Positions 1 to 9,525 are shown, counted from the first letter of the stretch. The stretch is 64,000 nucleotides of DNA from Alkalihalobacterium chitinilyticum (GCF_029028005.1 NZ_JAOTPO010000015.1:1-64000), one strand, 5' to 3'. Program-made: numbers and translations. Notes: generated from the letters alone by a model not told the origin.

Positions 1-2
1 TA

Positions 3-56
3 ACATATAGTGGCGGAAGCTACAGGCTTTCGAACGCTTTATCAAAGGCAAAATAA
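3..56 (+). other. Possible C-terminal tail of a gene entering from the left edge
   Basis: The third forward frame is open from the window edge to a TAA at 54-56 and reads TYSGGSYRLSNALSKAK. It could be the last residues of an upstream protein, perhaps a transposase, but 17 residues are too few to assign. An overlapping GTG-started frame at 10-219 has no ribosome site and ends in AT-rich sequence, so I do not regard it as a gene. From 57 to 272 I see only AT-rich leader sequence for the precursor genes and no convincing promoter. Confidence 0.25.
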
Positions 57-272
57 TCAAATTACTGGGTGGCAAAACTCTGCACTATTTCTTGCATTTT
101 TCTGCACTTTTTTCTTGCAAAATACAGGTTATTATTTTATTGCAATAGTGAAAAGGAAAATAATATTAATAAGTTTGAGGTTTTTATTTGCCTGCTGGAT
201 AAAAGTTTTAACTAATTAATATTAATTGGACTTTAATCTCAATTGTGAAAATCTTGAAAGGAGGTGAAATGG

Positions 273-410
273 ATGCCAAAGTTTGATGATTTCGATTTAA
301 ATGTTAAACAAGCTAGTGACAATAATGATGTACAACCTCAAGTTGGAAGTAGATATGCTTGCACTCCAGGATCATGCTGGAAGTGGGTTTGCTTTACAAC
401 AACATATTAA
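273..410 (+). CDS. lanA1: Streptin-like class I lantibiotic precursor, copy 1
   Basis: A 45-residue prepeptide starting at ATG 273, 7 bases after a strong AAAGGAGGTGA ribosome site. The leader (about residues 1-23) carries an FDLN box, the LanB/LanC recognition motif of class I lantibiotics (FNLD type). The predicted core starts VGSRYACTPGSC and ends FTTTY, with Ser 3 and 11, Thr 8, 19, 20 and 21, and Cys 7, 12 and 17 of the core. From memory it closely matches streptin of Streptococcus pyogenes, which has Leu where this has Ala, Leu where this has Trp15, and a different C-terminal end. By analogy with nisin, rings Ser3-Cys7 and Thr8-Cys12 are expected. LanT, LanC and LanB follow. The leader cleavage site after PQ is inferred. 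Confidence 0.93.
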   Translation: MPKFDDFDLNVKQASDNNDVQPQVGSRYACTPGSCWKWVCFTTTY

Positions 411-467
411 TAAGGAAGATCATTTCTCACAGACCTTGTATCAACCTATATAAAGGAGGTGATATAG

Positions 468-605
468 ATGCCAAAGTTTGATGATTTCGATCTAAATGTT
501 AAACAGGCTAGTGACAATAATGATGTACAGCCACAAGTTGGAAGTAGATATGCTTGCACTCCAGGATCATGCTGGAAATGGGTTTGCTTCACTACAACGT
601 ATTAA
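468..605 (+). CDS. lanA2: Streptin-like class I lantibiotic precursor, copy 2 (identical peptide)
   Basis: A second 45-codon gene starting at ATG 468 after AAAGGAGGTGATAT, 57 bases downstream of the first. The encoded peptide is identical to copy 1 over leader and core, yet the DNA differs at eight positions, all synonymous (for example TTA/CTA, CAA/CAG twice, CCT/CCA, AAG/AAA, TTT/TTC). The duplication is therefore not a very recent copy or an assembly artefact, and both peptides appear to be kept under purifying selection. It probably raises precursor dosage. Both genes are expected to feed the same LanB/LanC/LanT machinery downstream. Confidence 0.93.
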   Translation: MPKFDDFDLNVKQASDNNDVQPQVGSRYACTPGSCWKWVCFTTTY

Positions 606-642
606 TTTGTAAATGGATGAATTTTTTAGACACTGCACCAAA

Positions 643-741
643 GCCTTTAGCACTTGACCCCCGCTATTAATAGACCTTTACATAAATTAATAAAACTTCA
701 TTATCTCGGTCTGTTTTAACGAGTTAAGTGCTAAAGCACTT
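643..741 (+). promoter_or_regulatory. Two mutually exclusive stem-loops between lanA2 and lanT
   Basis: Bases 646-658 (TTTAGCACTTGAC) can pair with 723-735 over 13 bp with one G-U. Bases 726-731 (AAGTGC) can instead pair locally with 736-741 (GCACTT). No T-run follows the local hairpin, so it is not a textbook terminator. The position, between precursor and modification genes, is where class I lantibiotic operons often carry partial terminators or processing sites. Function is inferred. Confidence 0.4.
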
Positions 742-838
742 ATTAATTAGTCCTTCCGTCTCCTATAAAAAATACATAGAGATTAGATTAAATCATAGGC
801 AAACAATATAAAATAGAAATTCCAAAAAACTAAACGGA

Positions 839-2641
839 ATGATAAAAATGGAAAGAGTAAATAAAAATCTAAAGTTAATAAGTAAGACAATTAAATTAAT
901 CTTTAATATTACAGGAAGAAACTTTTACTGGGTAATGTTACTTACCCTTTTTACTGGATTATCCCCAGTTATATCAGTTCTTTTGTTTCAACAATTACTA
1001 AATGCTATTGAATTAAAACAAAGTACTTTAAACCAATTAAGTATTCTTTTATTTATATATTTAGGCTTTTCGCTTTTTTCATCATGGTTATCAAGCATCT
1101 CTTCGTATTTTAATAGTAAATTAAGACTACTGCTCGAATACAAGATCAATTATCTAATAATAGAAAAAAGTAGTCTTTTGTCAATGAAAGATTTTGAAAA
1201 CTCTGAAGTATACAACAAGTTAACCCGTTTAGAAAATGAAGTAGGGTACAAACCTTTTCAAACTTTCCAAGCATTATTAGGAATTATTTCAGCTGCGGTA
1301 ACATTTATTTCTTCGGCGATTATTTTAATCTTATGGAAGCCTGCTCTAATTATCATTTTAATCATATTACCGTTTTTATCATTATACTATTATCTAAAAA
1401 TTGCCCAAGAGGATTTTAAAATTCATTTTGAAAGAAGTAATTCTGAAAGACAGGCATGGTATATCAGCTACTTATTAACACATGATTTCTCTTTTAAAGA
1501 AATTAAAATGTATGGTCTGAAAAATTATTTTTTAAAAAGGTTCTGGGCGCTAAAATCTCGTTTTAGAAACCAAGACAATTCGATTAATAAGAAGAAGATG
1601 ATTTATGGATTTATCTTTAATACTATTCAAGATATTTGTATGGGGGTTGTTGTATTTATAGCTGTCATTAGCGCTTTCACTGGCAAGTTACTAATTGGAA
1701 ACGTAGCAACATATATCAAATCTATCGGTATGATTCAATCAAATGGTCAAGCCATGGTTAATAACATTTATATGTTATACGAAAGTAACTTATATATGGA
1801 GCTATTAGATGAGTTTTTAAGTTTGGAAACGGAAAAAGTAAATTCTGGTGAAGTTACTATTGGTGCTATTAACAGTATTGAATTTAAGAATGTATCTTTT
1901 AGTTATAGTGGAACGGATGAATCGTTGAAAAATATCTCTTTTAGTATCAAGAAAGGAGAGTTAGTGGCGATTATTGGTGTAAATGGTTCTGGTAAAAGTA
2001 CATTGCTTAAACTCATTTGTGGCTTGTATACCCATTACAAAGGACTAATCCTTATTAATGGTATAGATTTACAAATGATCAATAAAGAGAGTTATAGAAA
2101 GTGTATAGCAGTCCTCTTTCAAGACTATTTAAAATATGAGTTCACTTTAGGTGATAATGTTACTTTAGGTGATGTTGACAATATCAATGATACTCAAAAA
2201 ATAAATAAAACATTACAACTTGCTAATGTTGACTTTTTAAAAAATAGTGAGGAATCTTATCGGTTGGATAATCAATTAGGAAACTGGTTTGACGAGGGAA
2301 CTCAATTGTCTGGAGGACAGTGGCAAAAAGTAGCTATTGCTAGAACCTACTATAGAGATGCATCCGTATTTTTATTAGATGAACCAAGTTCAGCGTTGGA
2401 TGCAATTTCTGAAAAACGTGTATTTGATAGTTTCTTTAAATTAGCTAATGATCAAATAAGTATGTTTATTACTCATAAGGTTGCAGTAGCAAAGAATGCA
2501 GAAAAAATCATAGTAATCAATTTTGGAGAAATAGAAGGGGTAGGAACCCATTCGGAATTAATGAGTAGTTCAGAGGTATATCGTGGGCTATACCAGAAGG
2601 ATCAAATCGATAGTAATGTAGAGTTGGTGAAAAACTCTTAG
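839..2641 (+). CDS. lanT: Lantibiotic export ABC transporter LanT
   Basis: A 600-residue half-transporter that should export the modified precursor across the cytoplasmic membrane. The N-terminal part (about 1-325) is hydrophobic with several membrane spans. The ATPase domain has Walker A GVNGSGKST (about 379-387), the signature LSGGQ (about 490), Walker B FLLDEPSSALD (about 510) and an H-loop His in ITHK (about 543). There is no N-terminal C39 peptidase, which fits NisT/SpaT-type class I transporters that export the peptide with leader attached. It lies 233 bases after lanA2 and 40 bases before lanC. The ribosome site is weak; the second ATG at 848 is an alternative start. Confidence 0.93.
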   Translation: MIKMERVNKNLKLISKTIKLIFNITGRNFYWVMLLTLFTGLSPVISVLLFQQLLNAIELKQSTLNQLSILLFIYLGFSLFSSWLSSISSYFNSKLRLLLEYKINYLIIEKSSLLSMKDFENSEVYNKLTRLENEVGYKPFQTFQALLGIISAAVTFISSAIILILWKPALIIILIILPFLSLYYYLKIAQEDFKIHFERSNSERQAWYISYLLTHDFSFKEIKMYGLKNYFLKRFWALKSRFRNQDNSINKKKMIYGFIFNTIQDICMGVVVFIAVISAFTGKLLIGNVATYIKSIGMIQSNGQAMVNNIYMLYESNLYMELLDEFLSLETEKVNSGEVTIGAINSIEFKNVSFSYSGTDESLKNISFSIKKGELVAIIGVNGSGKSTLLKLICGLYTHYKGLILINGIDLQMINKESYRKCIAVLFQDYLKYEFTLGDNVTLGDVDNINDTQKINKTLQLANVDFLKNSEESYRLDNQLGNWFDEGTQLSGGQWQKVAIARTYYRDASVFLLDEPSSALDAISEKRVFDSFFKLANDQISMFITHKVAVAKNAEKIIVINFGEIEGVGTHSELMSSSEVYRGLYQKDQIDSNVELVKNS

Positions 2642-2681
2642 TAGAAAGTTAAGAGTGTTACACAAAAGTGAGGTAAGGTAA

Positions 2682-3995
2682 ATGTTAAAAAACGTGACTA
2701 CAGAACAAAGGTTAAGGCATATTGCAAAGAGATTAACTGATGTAGCATACATTCATATGGAATCGGAAAGAAATGAAGAGAACTATAAAGGCGTAGGACG
2801 GATTACGCAAACGTTAAGTCCATTAACTTTGAGTCATGGCTATCCATCATTGTGTGTCCTCTTTAGTAACTTAGGGATAATAGATAACAATATGAATTGG
2901 ATGGAAAATTCTAATGTTTATGTTGGTGAAATCGTAAAATGGATAAATGAAAGGGGAATACAAGGTGCTTCTTTGTTTTCTGGTACAGCGGGAATTGCAT
3001 TTGCTATTCGAATAGCAAGTTTGGATGGTCAGTATTATTCAAAACTACAAAGATCATTGGATGAATATTTATATGAACAAATTGATAAAACGTTAGCAGT
3101 TATAAAAAAGAAAAAAGCAACTGAGATGTTTGATTATGATGTAGTTGAAGGGTTAACGGGGATTGCTAATTACCTGTTTTTGATTAGGAATGACAATACA
3201 AGTGAATTGTTCATTCGAAAGATCCTAGACTACCTCGTAACCTTATCTAGTTACAAAGACTATAACAATTATAAAATACCAAACTGGCATATTCTAAATG
3301 AACATTTATTTTCGGACCATGAAAAAGGAATATTTAAAGATGGCATTTTAAATGTTGGGTTGTCACATGGTATAGCAGGTCCACTGATTATTTTAAGCAA
3401 GGCATATAATAGAGGTTTAATAGTCGAAGGTCATCTTGAAGCAATAAATAGAATTGTGGGAGACATTCTACGATTAAAAAATCATAATAGCAACAATTGG
3501 GGTGGGATGATTAATATTAATAATTATATAGATACCAATATGATTATTAATGAGCCTTCACGCTCTGCTTGGTGTTACGGTACTCCAGGTACTGCTTTTG
3601 CATTGCTGTGTGCAGCTGAAGCTTTAAATGATTTGGAATTATTAGGCTTAGCAAAGCAAGCGATGCTTGATTTAATTGGTAAAGAGGAAGGGTTGTTTTC
3701 CCCGACATTTTGTCATGGATATGCTGGAATTACTTATATTTACAAGCGGTTTTATGAAAAAACATTAGATATCAGGTTCTTAGAGGAGTCACATAGACTC
3801 AAAGAAAAAACATTGGAGTATTTTAATGAAGCGAATTCTTTTGGGTTCTTAGATATTGAGTTAAAAGATAATAATCTATTAAAACTAAACTCCATAGGAA
3901 TTTTACAAGGAATAACTGGTGTATTATTACCTTTATTATCTTTTGAAGAAAATAGCCCATCTACATGGAGTGCTGCATTTTTATTAGACGATTAG
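2682..3995 (+). CDS. lanC: Lanthionine synthetase LanC
   Basis: A 437-residue cyclase that adds cysteine thiols to dehydroalanine and dehydrobutyrine to form (methyl)lanthionine rings. The zinc-site motifs of the LanC family are present: SHGIAGP (about residue 227), WCYGTPG with the first Cys ligand (about 297) and CHG with the adjacent Cys and His ligands (about 344). The length is close to NisC and SpaC. It starts at ATG 2682 after GAGGTAAGG, lies 40 bases behind lanT and 24 bases before lanB, so the three are almost certainly co-transcribed. Its AT-rich composition matches the rest of the island and contrasts with the genes after 12.6 kb. Confidence 0.94.
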   Translation: MLKNVTTEQRLRHIAKRLTDVAYIHMESERNEENYKGVGRITQTLSPLTLSHGYPSLCVLFSNLGIIDNNMNWMENSNVYVGEIVKWINERGIQGASLFSGTAGIAFAIRIASLDGQYYSKLQRSLDEYLYEQIDKTLAVIKKKKATEMFDYDVVEGLTGIANYLFLIRNDNTSELFIRKILDYLVTLSSYKDYNNYKIPNWHILNEHLFSDHEKGIFKDGILNVGLSHGIAGPLIILSKAYNRGLIVEGHLEAINRIVGDILRLKNHNSNNWGGMININNYIDTNMIINEPSRSAWCYGTPGTAFALLCAAEALNDLELLGLAKQAMLDLIGKEEGLFSPTFCHGYAGITYIYKRFYEKTLDIRFLEESHRLKEKTLEYFNEANSFGFLDIELKDNNLLKLNSIGILQGITGVLLPLLSFEENSPSTWSAAFLLDD

Positions 3996-4019
3996 TTTTA
4001 GTGTTAAAGGAAGGGTTCA

Positions 4020-7000
4020 ATGATGACATATTTTACACCTATCAATAAATATATGCTAAGAGTACCGTTACAGCCAAACTCATTAAAAGAGAAATATGGA
4101 GACCTAGAGAACAATATTGAAAGCATTGCTAATGATAAATATTTTTGTGAACAGATCTTAGTAGCGAGTGAGAATATATATAATTCATTAGTCAATAAAG
4201 ATTTCAGCGAACTACCAAAGAAGAAACAAAGAAATCTAATTACCTCTTTAGGTAACTATATAAATCGGGCATCAACTAGAACAACACCCTTTGGTTTATT
4301 TACGGGAGTTGCAATTCAAGATTTCAGTAAAAATTCGGCTGGTACAAAAACACCTTCTTTTCTAAACTACCAAAAACATAGTCGTATTGACGCGGAATGG
4401 TTGTTTAGATTCATAAAGAAGATTGAACTCGAAAATTATTCAATTTTAAAATTTAAAATGAATACAGCGAGTTATCGTATAGGGAATCGACTATATATTC
4501 CATATACGTTAAATGGTAAATCGCAACAAATCAATGTTAATTATAGTAAACCTCTAGCGATCATTGAAGAATTGTGTTCAGAGAAGTTGGTAAGTTTTCA
4601 GTTGTTAGTACACTCTTTAAAAGAAGAGTATCCTGAAAGAGATATTTCCTCACTAACTGTTTATCTAAAAACATTGATTGAAAAGGAATTTCTTATTTCC
4701 GAAGTGCGACCTCCAGTTTGTAATACAGACCTTCTAACATACACCATCAACCAGTTAAAGGAGAATCCAGAATTATATAGTCAATATGGTGAACCACTTG
4801 ATCAAATTAGCTCGCTAATTATTGAGTATAATAATACCGCAATAGGCGAGGGTACAGAGTTTTATTTGAAAATACAGGAGAAGATGAGAAATATATTCAC
4901 TTTTCAAAATGAAAAACATTTACAAGTTGATACTGAACTCAAGCTTGACGAACAACTTCTAAGTAAGAAAGAAATTGATAGCATTAATAAATGTATTAAT
5001 ATCTTAATGAAATTTGCATCGAATATTCATTACAAAGATAGCTTTAAGCAACAATTTGAAGAGTATCGGCTGAGGTTTATAGAGAAATTTGGAACGTATG
5101 TAGAGGTTCCTATCTATGAAGTAATCGATGAAATAAAGGGTATAGGAGCCTTAAAAGCTTATAGTCACCCTAAAAATAAGTTTACACAAGACCTTCCGGT
5201 ATTAAACGATGAAACCACTATTCTAAAAAGATATTTTATGGATAAATATTTAGATGCAATTGAAAATAAGCATCCAATCGTTATTACCGAAGAAGAACTA
5301 GATGAAATAGGGTTAAAGGTAGACGAAGATCATTTACCTAACTCACTAGAACTTAATTTTATACTTAGAAAAGATAATTGTGGAGAAAATTTGCTTTATT
5401 TGGGTCCAAACATCGGATCATCTGAAGCTGGAAAGACCTTCGGTAGGTTTAGTTATATGATGAATGGATGCCAAGATGTATTAGAAGAAATTGAGAAAGA
5501 GTTAGCTGATCCTGATGTTGATGATGTGGAGTTAAGCTTTATTCCTTCACATATTAGAATGGCTAATGTTACAAGTGTGAATTCTCCTAGGGAATATAAT
5601 ATTTCTTTATATACTAACTCATATAAGCCAAATCAAGAACTAGCTTTATCTGACATTCTAGTAGGTTTTGACGATCAGTATTTTTATTTAAAAAATAAGA
5701 AGAACGGGAGATTACTCAATGTTACTAGTATGAACATGCTTAATTTAAGTTCTACAAGTAATGTTATTCGCTTATTAAGTGATATTTCTTTATATCAAAG
5801 CTTAGAATGGAGTAGTACACCATGGAGTGTATATTACCAGGATTTCATACATATCCCTGAAATTAGGTATGAACAAATTACCCTCTCAAACGAGAAATGG
5901 AGTTTACAAAGCTTGAGAAAGAAGTTCGAAGGTAAGGCTGATATTGAAACATTTAAAGTGAAATTTGGGGAGTTTAAAAATGTTTATTCTATACCTAATG
6001 AAGTTTACCTTCAATTTGCCGATAATCGTATTTTATTAGATCTATCGAAGTCAACAGATTTTAATTTACTATTTAAGAACTTTTTTAAGTTCCCTAGCTT
6101 GACACTGGAAAAAGCGGAGGCGGGAAAACCTGGGCTTAGTTTAGGAAAAGAGTCTTACTCTGCAGAAGTTGTTGTTCCATTCGTTCTGAACGAGAAATAT
6201 CGATTGAAGAAAAAGTCCAAATCTGTTGCACAATATGGAAGTGTATACAAGGAAAATCGGTATCTTCCTTTTAACGATTGGCTGTTTCTTAAATTGTACG
6301 GTCCCGAAGATCGACAGGATGAATTGATAGACTTTTTACACTACTTTTTGGTACATCACTTAGGCTGTAATGATTATGAGAAGTTCTTTTTTATGCGTTA
6401 TAGTGATCCAAAACCACATATAAGATTAAGGTTTAAATCGGTAGATTCAGCTAATTTATTTACAATCTATACAAAGTTGAACACATTCTTTGAGGAATTG
6501 CGAAAGGTGAATATATTGTATGAAGTGGAAATTGGTACATATTTCCCAGAGGTTAATAGATATGGTGGACCTTCATTAATTCCGTATGCAGAAGATTTGT
6601 TTTATCAGGATAGTTTAGTTGTGATGAATTTACTAGAATATATGAGAACGCATCAATTGAATAAAGAACAAGTAGGTGTTATCACTTTGCTTCACTATTT
6701 GAATGATTTCCAAATTTCTTATGATGCGCAGCTACACTTTTTAGAAATAAATTTAAAAAATGATAGTACTTACAAAAAACAATACAAAGAGGAGCCTTTT
6801 GACTTTATTAATACTTTAGATTCATATAATAACTGGGATAAGTTTTCTAAACAAGCCGAGGGAGATAAACTGTTAAATATATTAGAGGCTAGGAGAGGGA
6901 GTATAACTGCATACCTGGAAAAGATCTCTTCTACTCCTGAACTCACGAGTGATTTATTTAACATCATCGGGAGCGTTATTCATTTACATTTCAATCGATT

Positions 7001-7106
7001 ATTTGTTATTGACCGGGAGTTTGAGGATAAACTCTACTCATATGCTTATCATACGTTATATGGACAAAGAGTTTTAAAAAATATTGAACAAACGGTACAG
7101 ACTTAA
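4020..7106 (+). CDS. lanB: Lantibiotic dehydratase LanB (full length)
   Basis: At 1028 residues this is a full-length class I dehydratase, not the split form. It activates Ser/Thr of the core with glutamyl-tRNA and then eliminates glutamate. The glutamylation domain carries the conserved STRTTPFGLFTG block (about 84-95). The C-terminal SpaB-type elimination domain carries FFMRYSDPKPHIRLRF (about 789-805) and GTYFPEVNRYGG (about 838-849). The core has up to six Ser/Thr substrates. The ribosome site AAGGAAGGG precedes two adjacent ATGs (4020 and 4023). It ends the biosynthetic operon, with a strong terminator 15 bases after its stop. Confidence 0.95.
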   Translation: MMTYFTPINKYMLRVPLQPNSLKEKYGDLENNIESIANDKYFCEQILVASENIYNSLVNKDFSELPKKKQRNLITSLGNYINRASTRTTPFGLFTGVAIQDFSKNSAGTKTPSFLNYQKHSRIDAEWLFRFIKKIELENYSILKFKMNTASYRIGNRLYIPYTLNGKSQQINVNYSKPLAIIEELCSEKLVSFQLLVHSLKEEYPERDISSLTVYLKTLIEKEFLISEVRPPVCNTDLLTYTINQLKENPELYSQYGEPLDQISSLIIEYNNTAIGEGTEFYLKIQEKMRNIFTFQNEKHLQVDTELKLDEQLLSKKEIDSINKCINILMKFASNIHYKDSFKQQFEEYRLRFIEKFGTYVEVPIYEVIDEIKGIGALKAYSHPKNKFTQDLPVLNDETTILKRYFMDKYLDAIENKHPIVITEEELDEIGLKVDEDHLPNSLELNFILRKDNCGENLLYLGPNIGSSEAGKTFGRFSYMMNGCQDVLEEIEKELADPDVDDVELSFIPSHIRMANVTSVNSPREYNISLYTNSYKPNQELALSDILVGFDDQYFYLKNKKNGRLLNVTSMNMLNLSSTSNVIRLLSDISLYQSLEWSSTPWSVYYQDFIHIPEIRYEQITLSNEKWSLQSLRKKFEGKADIETFKVKFGEFKNVYSIPNEVYLQFADNRILLDLSKSTDFNLLFKNFFKFPSLTLEKAEAGKPGLSLGKESYSAEVVVPFVLNEKYRLKKKSKSVAQYGSVYKENRYLPFNDWLFLKLYGPEDRQDELIDFLHYFLVHHLGCNDYEKFFFMRYSDPKPHIRLRFKSVDSANLFTIYTKLNTFFEELRKVNILYEVEIGTYFPEVNRYGGPSLIPYAEDLFYQDSLVVMNLLEYMRTHQLNKEQVGVITLLHYLNDFQISYDAQLHFLEINLKNDSTYKKQYKEEPFDFINTLDSYNNWDKFSKQAEGDKLLNILEARRGSITAYLEKISSTPELTSDLFNIIGSVIHLHFNRLFVIDREFEDKLYSYAYHTLYGQRVLKNIEQTVQT

Positions 7107-7120
7107 CTTACGAATAAAAA

Positions 7121-7166
7121 AACAGTTCATTTACAAAAATCCTTGTAGATGAGCTGTTCTTTTTTG
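7121..7166 (+). terminator. Rho-independent terminator after lanB
   Basis: A 16-bp stem with two G-U pairs (7121-7136 with 7143-7158), a six-base loop and a run of T. It separates the precursor/modification/export genes from the immunity and regulatory genes, which therefore need their own promoter. Confidence 0.9.
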
Positions 7167-7257
7167 TGTAAAAAGACTTTGGGGAATTTGATTTTATCTT
7201 GAGGTTTAGTTGTTACACTCTCTTTAAATCATAAGAAAAAGGAGTAGTGGAAAGAAG

Positions 7258-7962
7258 ATGACTGATACTTACATGTTGCAGACTAAGGGGTTAACTAAAA
7301 AATATAGAAGAGATACGGTCGTTAAAGAACTGTCCTTAAATGTGCGAGGCAACACGATCTATGGTTTGCTTGGACCGAATGGTGCGGGAAAGTCGACTAC
7401 GCTAAAAATCATTGCTGGCCTCATTAAGCCTACATCTGGAGAGGTTGTGTTTGATGGTCATCCTTGGAGTCGAGCCGATTTAACACACATTGGGTCTTTA
7501 ATTGAACATGCACCACTTTATGGGAATCTGACCGCTAAAGAAAATCTAGAGGTGATTACTACGATCTTAGGATTACCGAAGCAACGAATTGAAGAAGTGT
7601 TAGAAACAGTCGGTCTTACGAATACGGGCAGTAAAAGGGTCATGAATTTTTCTATGGGGATGAAACAACGCCTTGGAATTGCCCTTGCAATTTTAAATCG
7701 ACCGAGGTTACTGATTTTAGATGAACCGACAAATGGCTTAGACCCGATTGGTATTCAAGAGTTGAGGGAGCTCATTCGGTCTTTTCCAAAGCAAGGAATT
7801 ACGGTGCTTTTGTCGAGTCATTTGTTATCTGAAGTTGAGCATATTGCAGATGATATTGGCATCATAAGTAATGGGATTTTAGGGTACGAAGGAGAATACG
7901 ACGTGCATGAGGATTTAGAGACACTCTTTACAAATATAGTAAGAAATCATCGTTCAAAATAG
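7258..7962 (+). CDS. lanF: Lantibiotic immunity ABC transporter ATPase LanF
   Basis: A 234-residue ABC ATPase with Walker A GPNGAGKST (about 39-47), a signature region FSMGMKQRLGIA, Walker B LLILDEPTNGLDP and switch His in SSHLL. The pattern is that of the bacitracin/lantibiotic self-protection subfamily (LanF/SpaF/BcrA). With the two membrane proteins that follow it should expel the lantibiotic from the producer's membrane. Start ATG 7258 follows GGAG/AAAGAAG. It is the first gene after the lanB terminator and heads the F-E-G-R-K group. Confidence 0.92.
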   Translation: MTDTYMLQTKGLTKKYRRDTVVKELSLNVRGNTIYGLLGPNGAGKSTTLKIIAGLIKPTSGEVVFDGHPWSRADLTHIGSLIEHAPLYGNLTAKENLEVITTILGLPKQRIEEVLETVGLTNTGSKRVMNFSMGMKQRLGIALAILNRPRLLILDEPTNGLDPIGIQELRELIRSFPKQGITVLLSSHLLSEVEHIADDIGIISNGILGYEGEYDVHEDLETLFTNIVRNHRSK

Positions 7963-7974
7963 GAGGTGAGATTA

Positions 7975-8730
7975 GTGATTTTGGATATAAAATCAGAAGT
8001 GTTAAAAACGAAACGAACAAAAATGAGAAAAATGCTTTTTATCATTCCTTTGATATGCGCATTCCTTGCATTATCGTTTAACTTTCTCGGCGGCCCAGAA
8101 ATTATTAGACTGAGTGTGGAAACGATCATTAATCATTGGGGGATCATTTGGCTATCAGTATTTATCGCAGCTGTAGCTGGTCTTCTTAATAACTTGGAAA
8201 AAAAATCAACACGCTTTAAAACAACAGTGGGGCTCCCCGTCAATTTAGGCAAGAGAGAACTAACGAGGATCGTATTTTTAGTAGGATTTACTTTTTTAGC
8301 GTCGATTTTTTTAATTGTGATCATGACGATTACTAGTTTTGTAATAGAAAGTCCCTTTTTAGTCCCATTGTCCCTATGTATTTTAGCGGTCTTGCTCACA
8401 TTTATTACTTCACTATGGCAAATCCCTTTTTGCTTATGGCTTTCAAGAAAAACGAACTTTTTCTTTACCTTACTTTTTAATAGTATGCTTAATCTGAATT
8501 TGGGTACTCTTTTTGCTCCCACTGAAGATTGGTGGTTGGTACCGTATGCTTGGCACTTAAGAGTCCAAATGCCTTTAACGAAGCTCCATTCCAATGGTAT
8601 CCCACTGCCAGAGGATAGTGAACTTCTAAGTTTTTCTGTTATACCCGTCGCTATTACAATAAGTCTATTACTCTTCTTCCTTCTTACACTATTAGCCGTA
8701 TGGTCGTTCAGAAAATTAGAGGTGAGGTAG
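7975..8730 (+). CDS. lanE: Lantibiotic immunity ABC permease LanE
   Basis: A polytopic membrane protein of 251 residues with about six hydrophobic segments, in the usual place of the LanE/SpaE permease. I choose GTG 7975 because AGGAGG at 7961-7966 sits 8 bases upstream; the longer frame from GTG 7966 would begin inside that ribosome site. It starts 12 bases after lanF and its stop codon abuts the ATG of lanG, so translation is probably coupled. Membership rests on topology and context; the sequence has no catalytic motif. Confidence 0.85.
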   Translation: MILDIKSEVLKTKRTKMRKMLFIIPLICAFLALSFNFLGGPEIIRLSVETIINHWGIIWLSVFIAAVAGLLNNLEKKSTRFKTTVGLPVNLGKRELTRIVFLVGFTFLASIFLIVIMTITSFVIESPFLVPLSLCILAVLLTFITSLWQIPFCLWLSRKTNFFFTLLFNSMLNLNLGTLFAPTEDWWLVPYAWHLRVQMPLTKLHSNGIPLPEDSELLSFSVIPVAITISLLLFFLLTLLAVWSFRKLEVR

Positions 8731-9501
8731 ATGCTTGAATTCATACGATGTTTTTTAGCTGAATTTAAAAAAAGAAAGCGAAGTTTATTTTTAGTATTAC
8801 ACCTTATCGTTCCACTCTCACTATCTGGAGCTTTGATCGTTTATATGCTCGGAAGAAGTGATACTTTAAGTGCAGCGGCTAGCTATAAAATTTTCTTTGA
8901 GCTTATAGGAGTAGGGACACCTGTTATCATAGCGATTATTTGTGGTATGGTCGCAGATTCAGAAGGCGATGCAGGAAATTTTCAAAATATGATCGGACGA
9001 ACACGAAGTAAAATAGTAACGTTTATTAGTCAAATTAGCATGATGCTAGTCTCTTATTGGTTTGCTATACTTTTAACTATCACGATTTATGTGTTCGGTA
9101 TACAGTATATGGTAGGGATAGAGGGAATTGATTTTACGGTTTTCTTATGGGCGGGGCTAATTTTTAGTCTTACTGTTGTTTTCCAATATTTTTTCTATCA
9201 TATGATTGCTTACAAACATGGAGTGGGCATAACGAGTATTTTCGGGTTTGCAGGATTAATTATTGCTGCTCTCGCAATGACTACAATTGGAGATAATATT
9301 TGGCCTTACTTACCGTGGGCATGGGGCGATCGCTTTATTGAGCAACTTATAGTTATTCCTCAATTAAATGGAATAGTGATTTCAGATCAATTCAACCTCG
9401 TAGTAAGAGGAAGTATTACGGCATTTCTACTAACAACTATGATTATTCTCTGGAGTATGGTTTGGTTCAATCGTTGGTCAAATCGAAAAACGATTGATTA
9501 A
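8731..9501 (+). CDS. lanG: Lantibiotic immunity ABC permease LanG
   Basis: A 256-residue membrane protein with about six hydrophobic segments, LanG/SpaG/MutG type. The N terminus carries a basic cytoplasmic stretch (AEFKKRKRS) before the first span. ATG 8731 directly follows the lanE stop, and GAGGTAG provides the ribosome site within the end of lanE. It completes the LanFEG immunity transporter. No separate LanI lipoprotein is seen in the window, so LanFEG may be the only immunity function here. Confidence 0.85.
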   Translation: MLEFIRCFLAEFKKRKRSLFLVLHLIVPLSLSGALIVYMLGRSDTLSAAASYKIFFELIGVGTPVIIAIICGMVADSEGDAGNFQNMIGRTRSKIVTFISQISMMLVSYWFAILLTITIYVFGIQYMVGIEGIDFTVFLWAGLIFSLTVVFQYFFYHMIAYKHGVGITSIFGFAGLIIAALAMTTIGDNIWPYLPWAWGDRFIEQLIVIPQLNGIVISDQFNLVVRGSITAFLLTTMIILWSMVWFNRWSNRKTID

Positions 9502-9525
9502 TAAATGACGAAAAGGTGTTAAACA

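Noticed and set aside
10-219. 69-codon forward frame starting at GTG
   Set aside because: It has no ribosome site and covers an AT-rich leader, and its hydrophobic C-terminal part looks like translated AT-rich DNA.
468-605. Second precursor gene as an assembly duplication
   Set aside because: The two copies differ at eight synonymous sites and have different intergenic sequence, so both are real.
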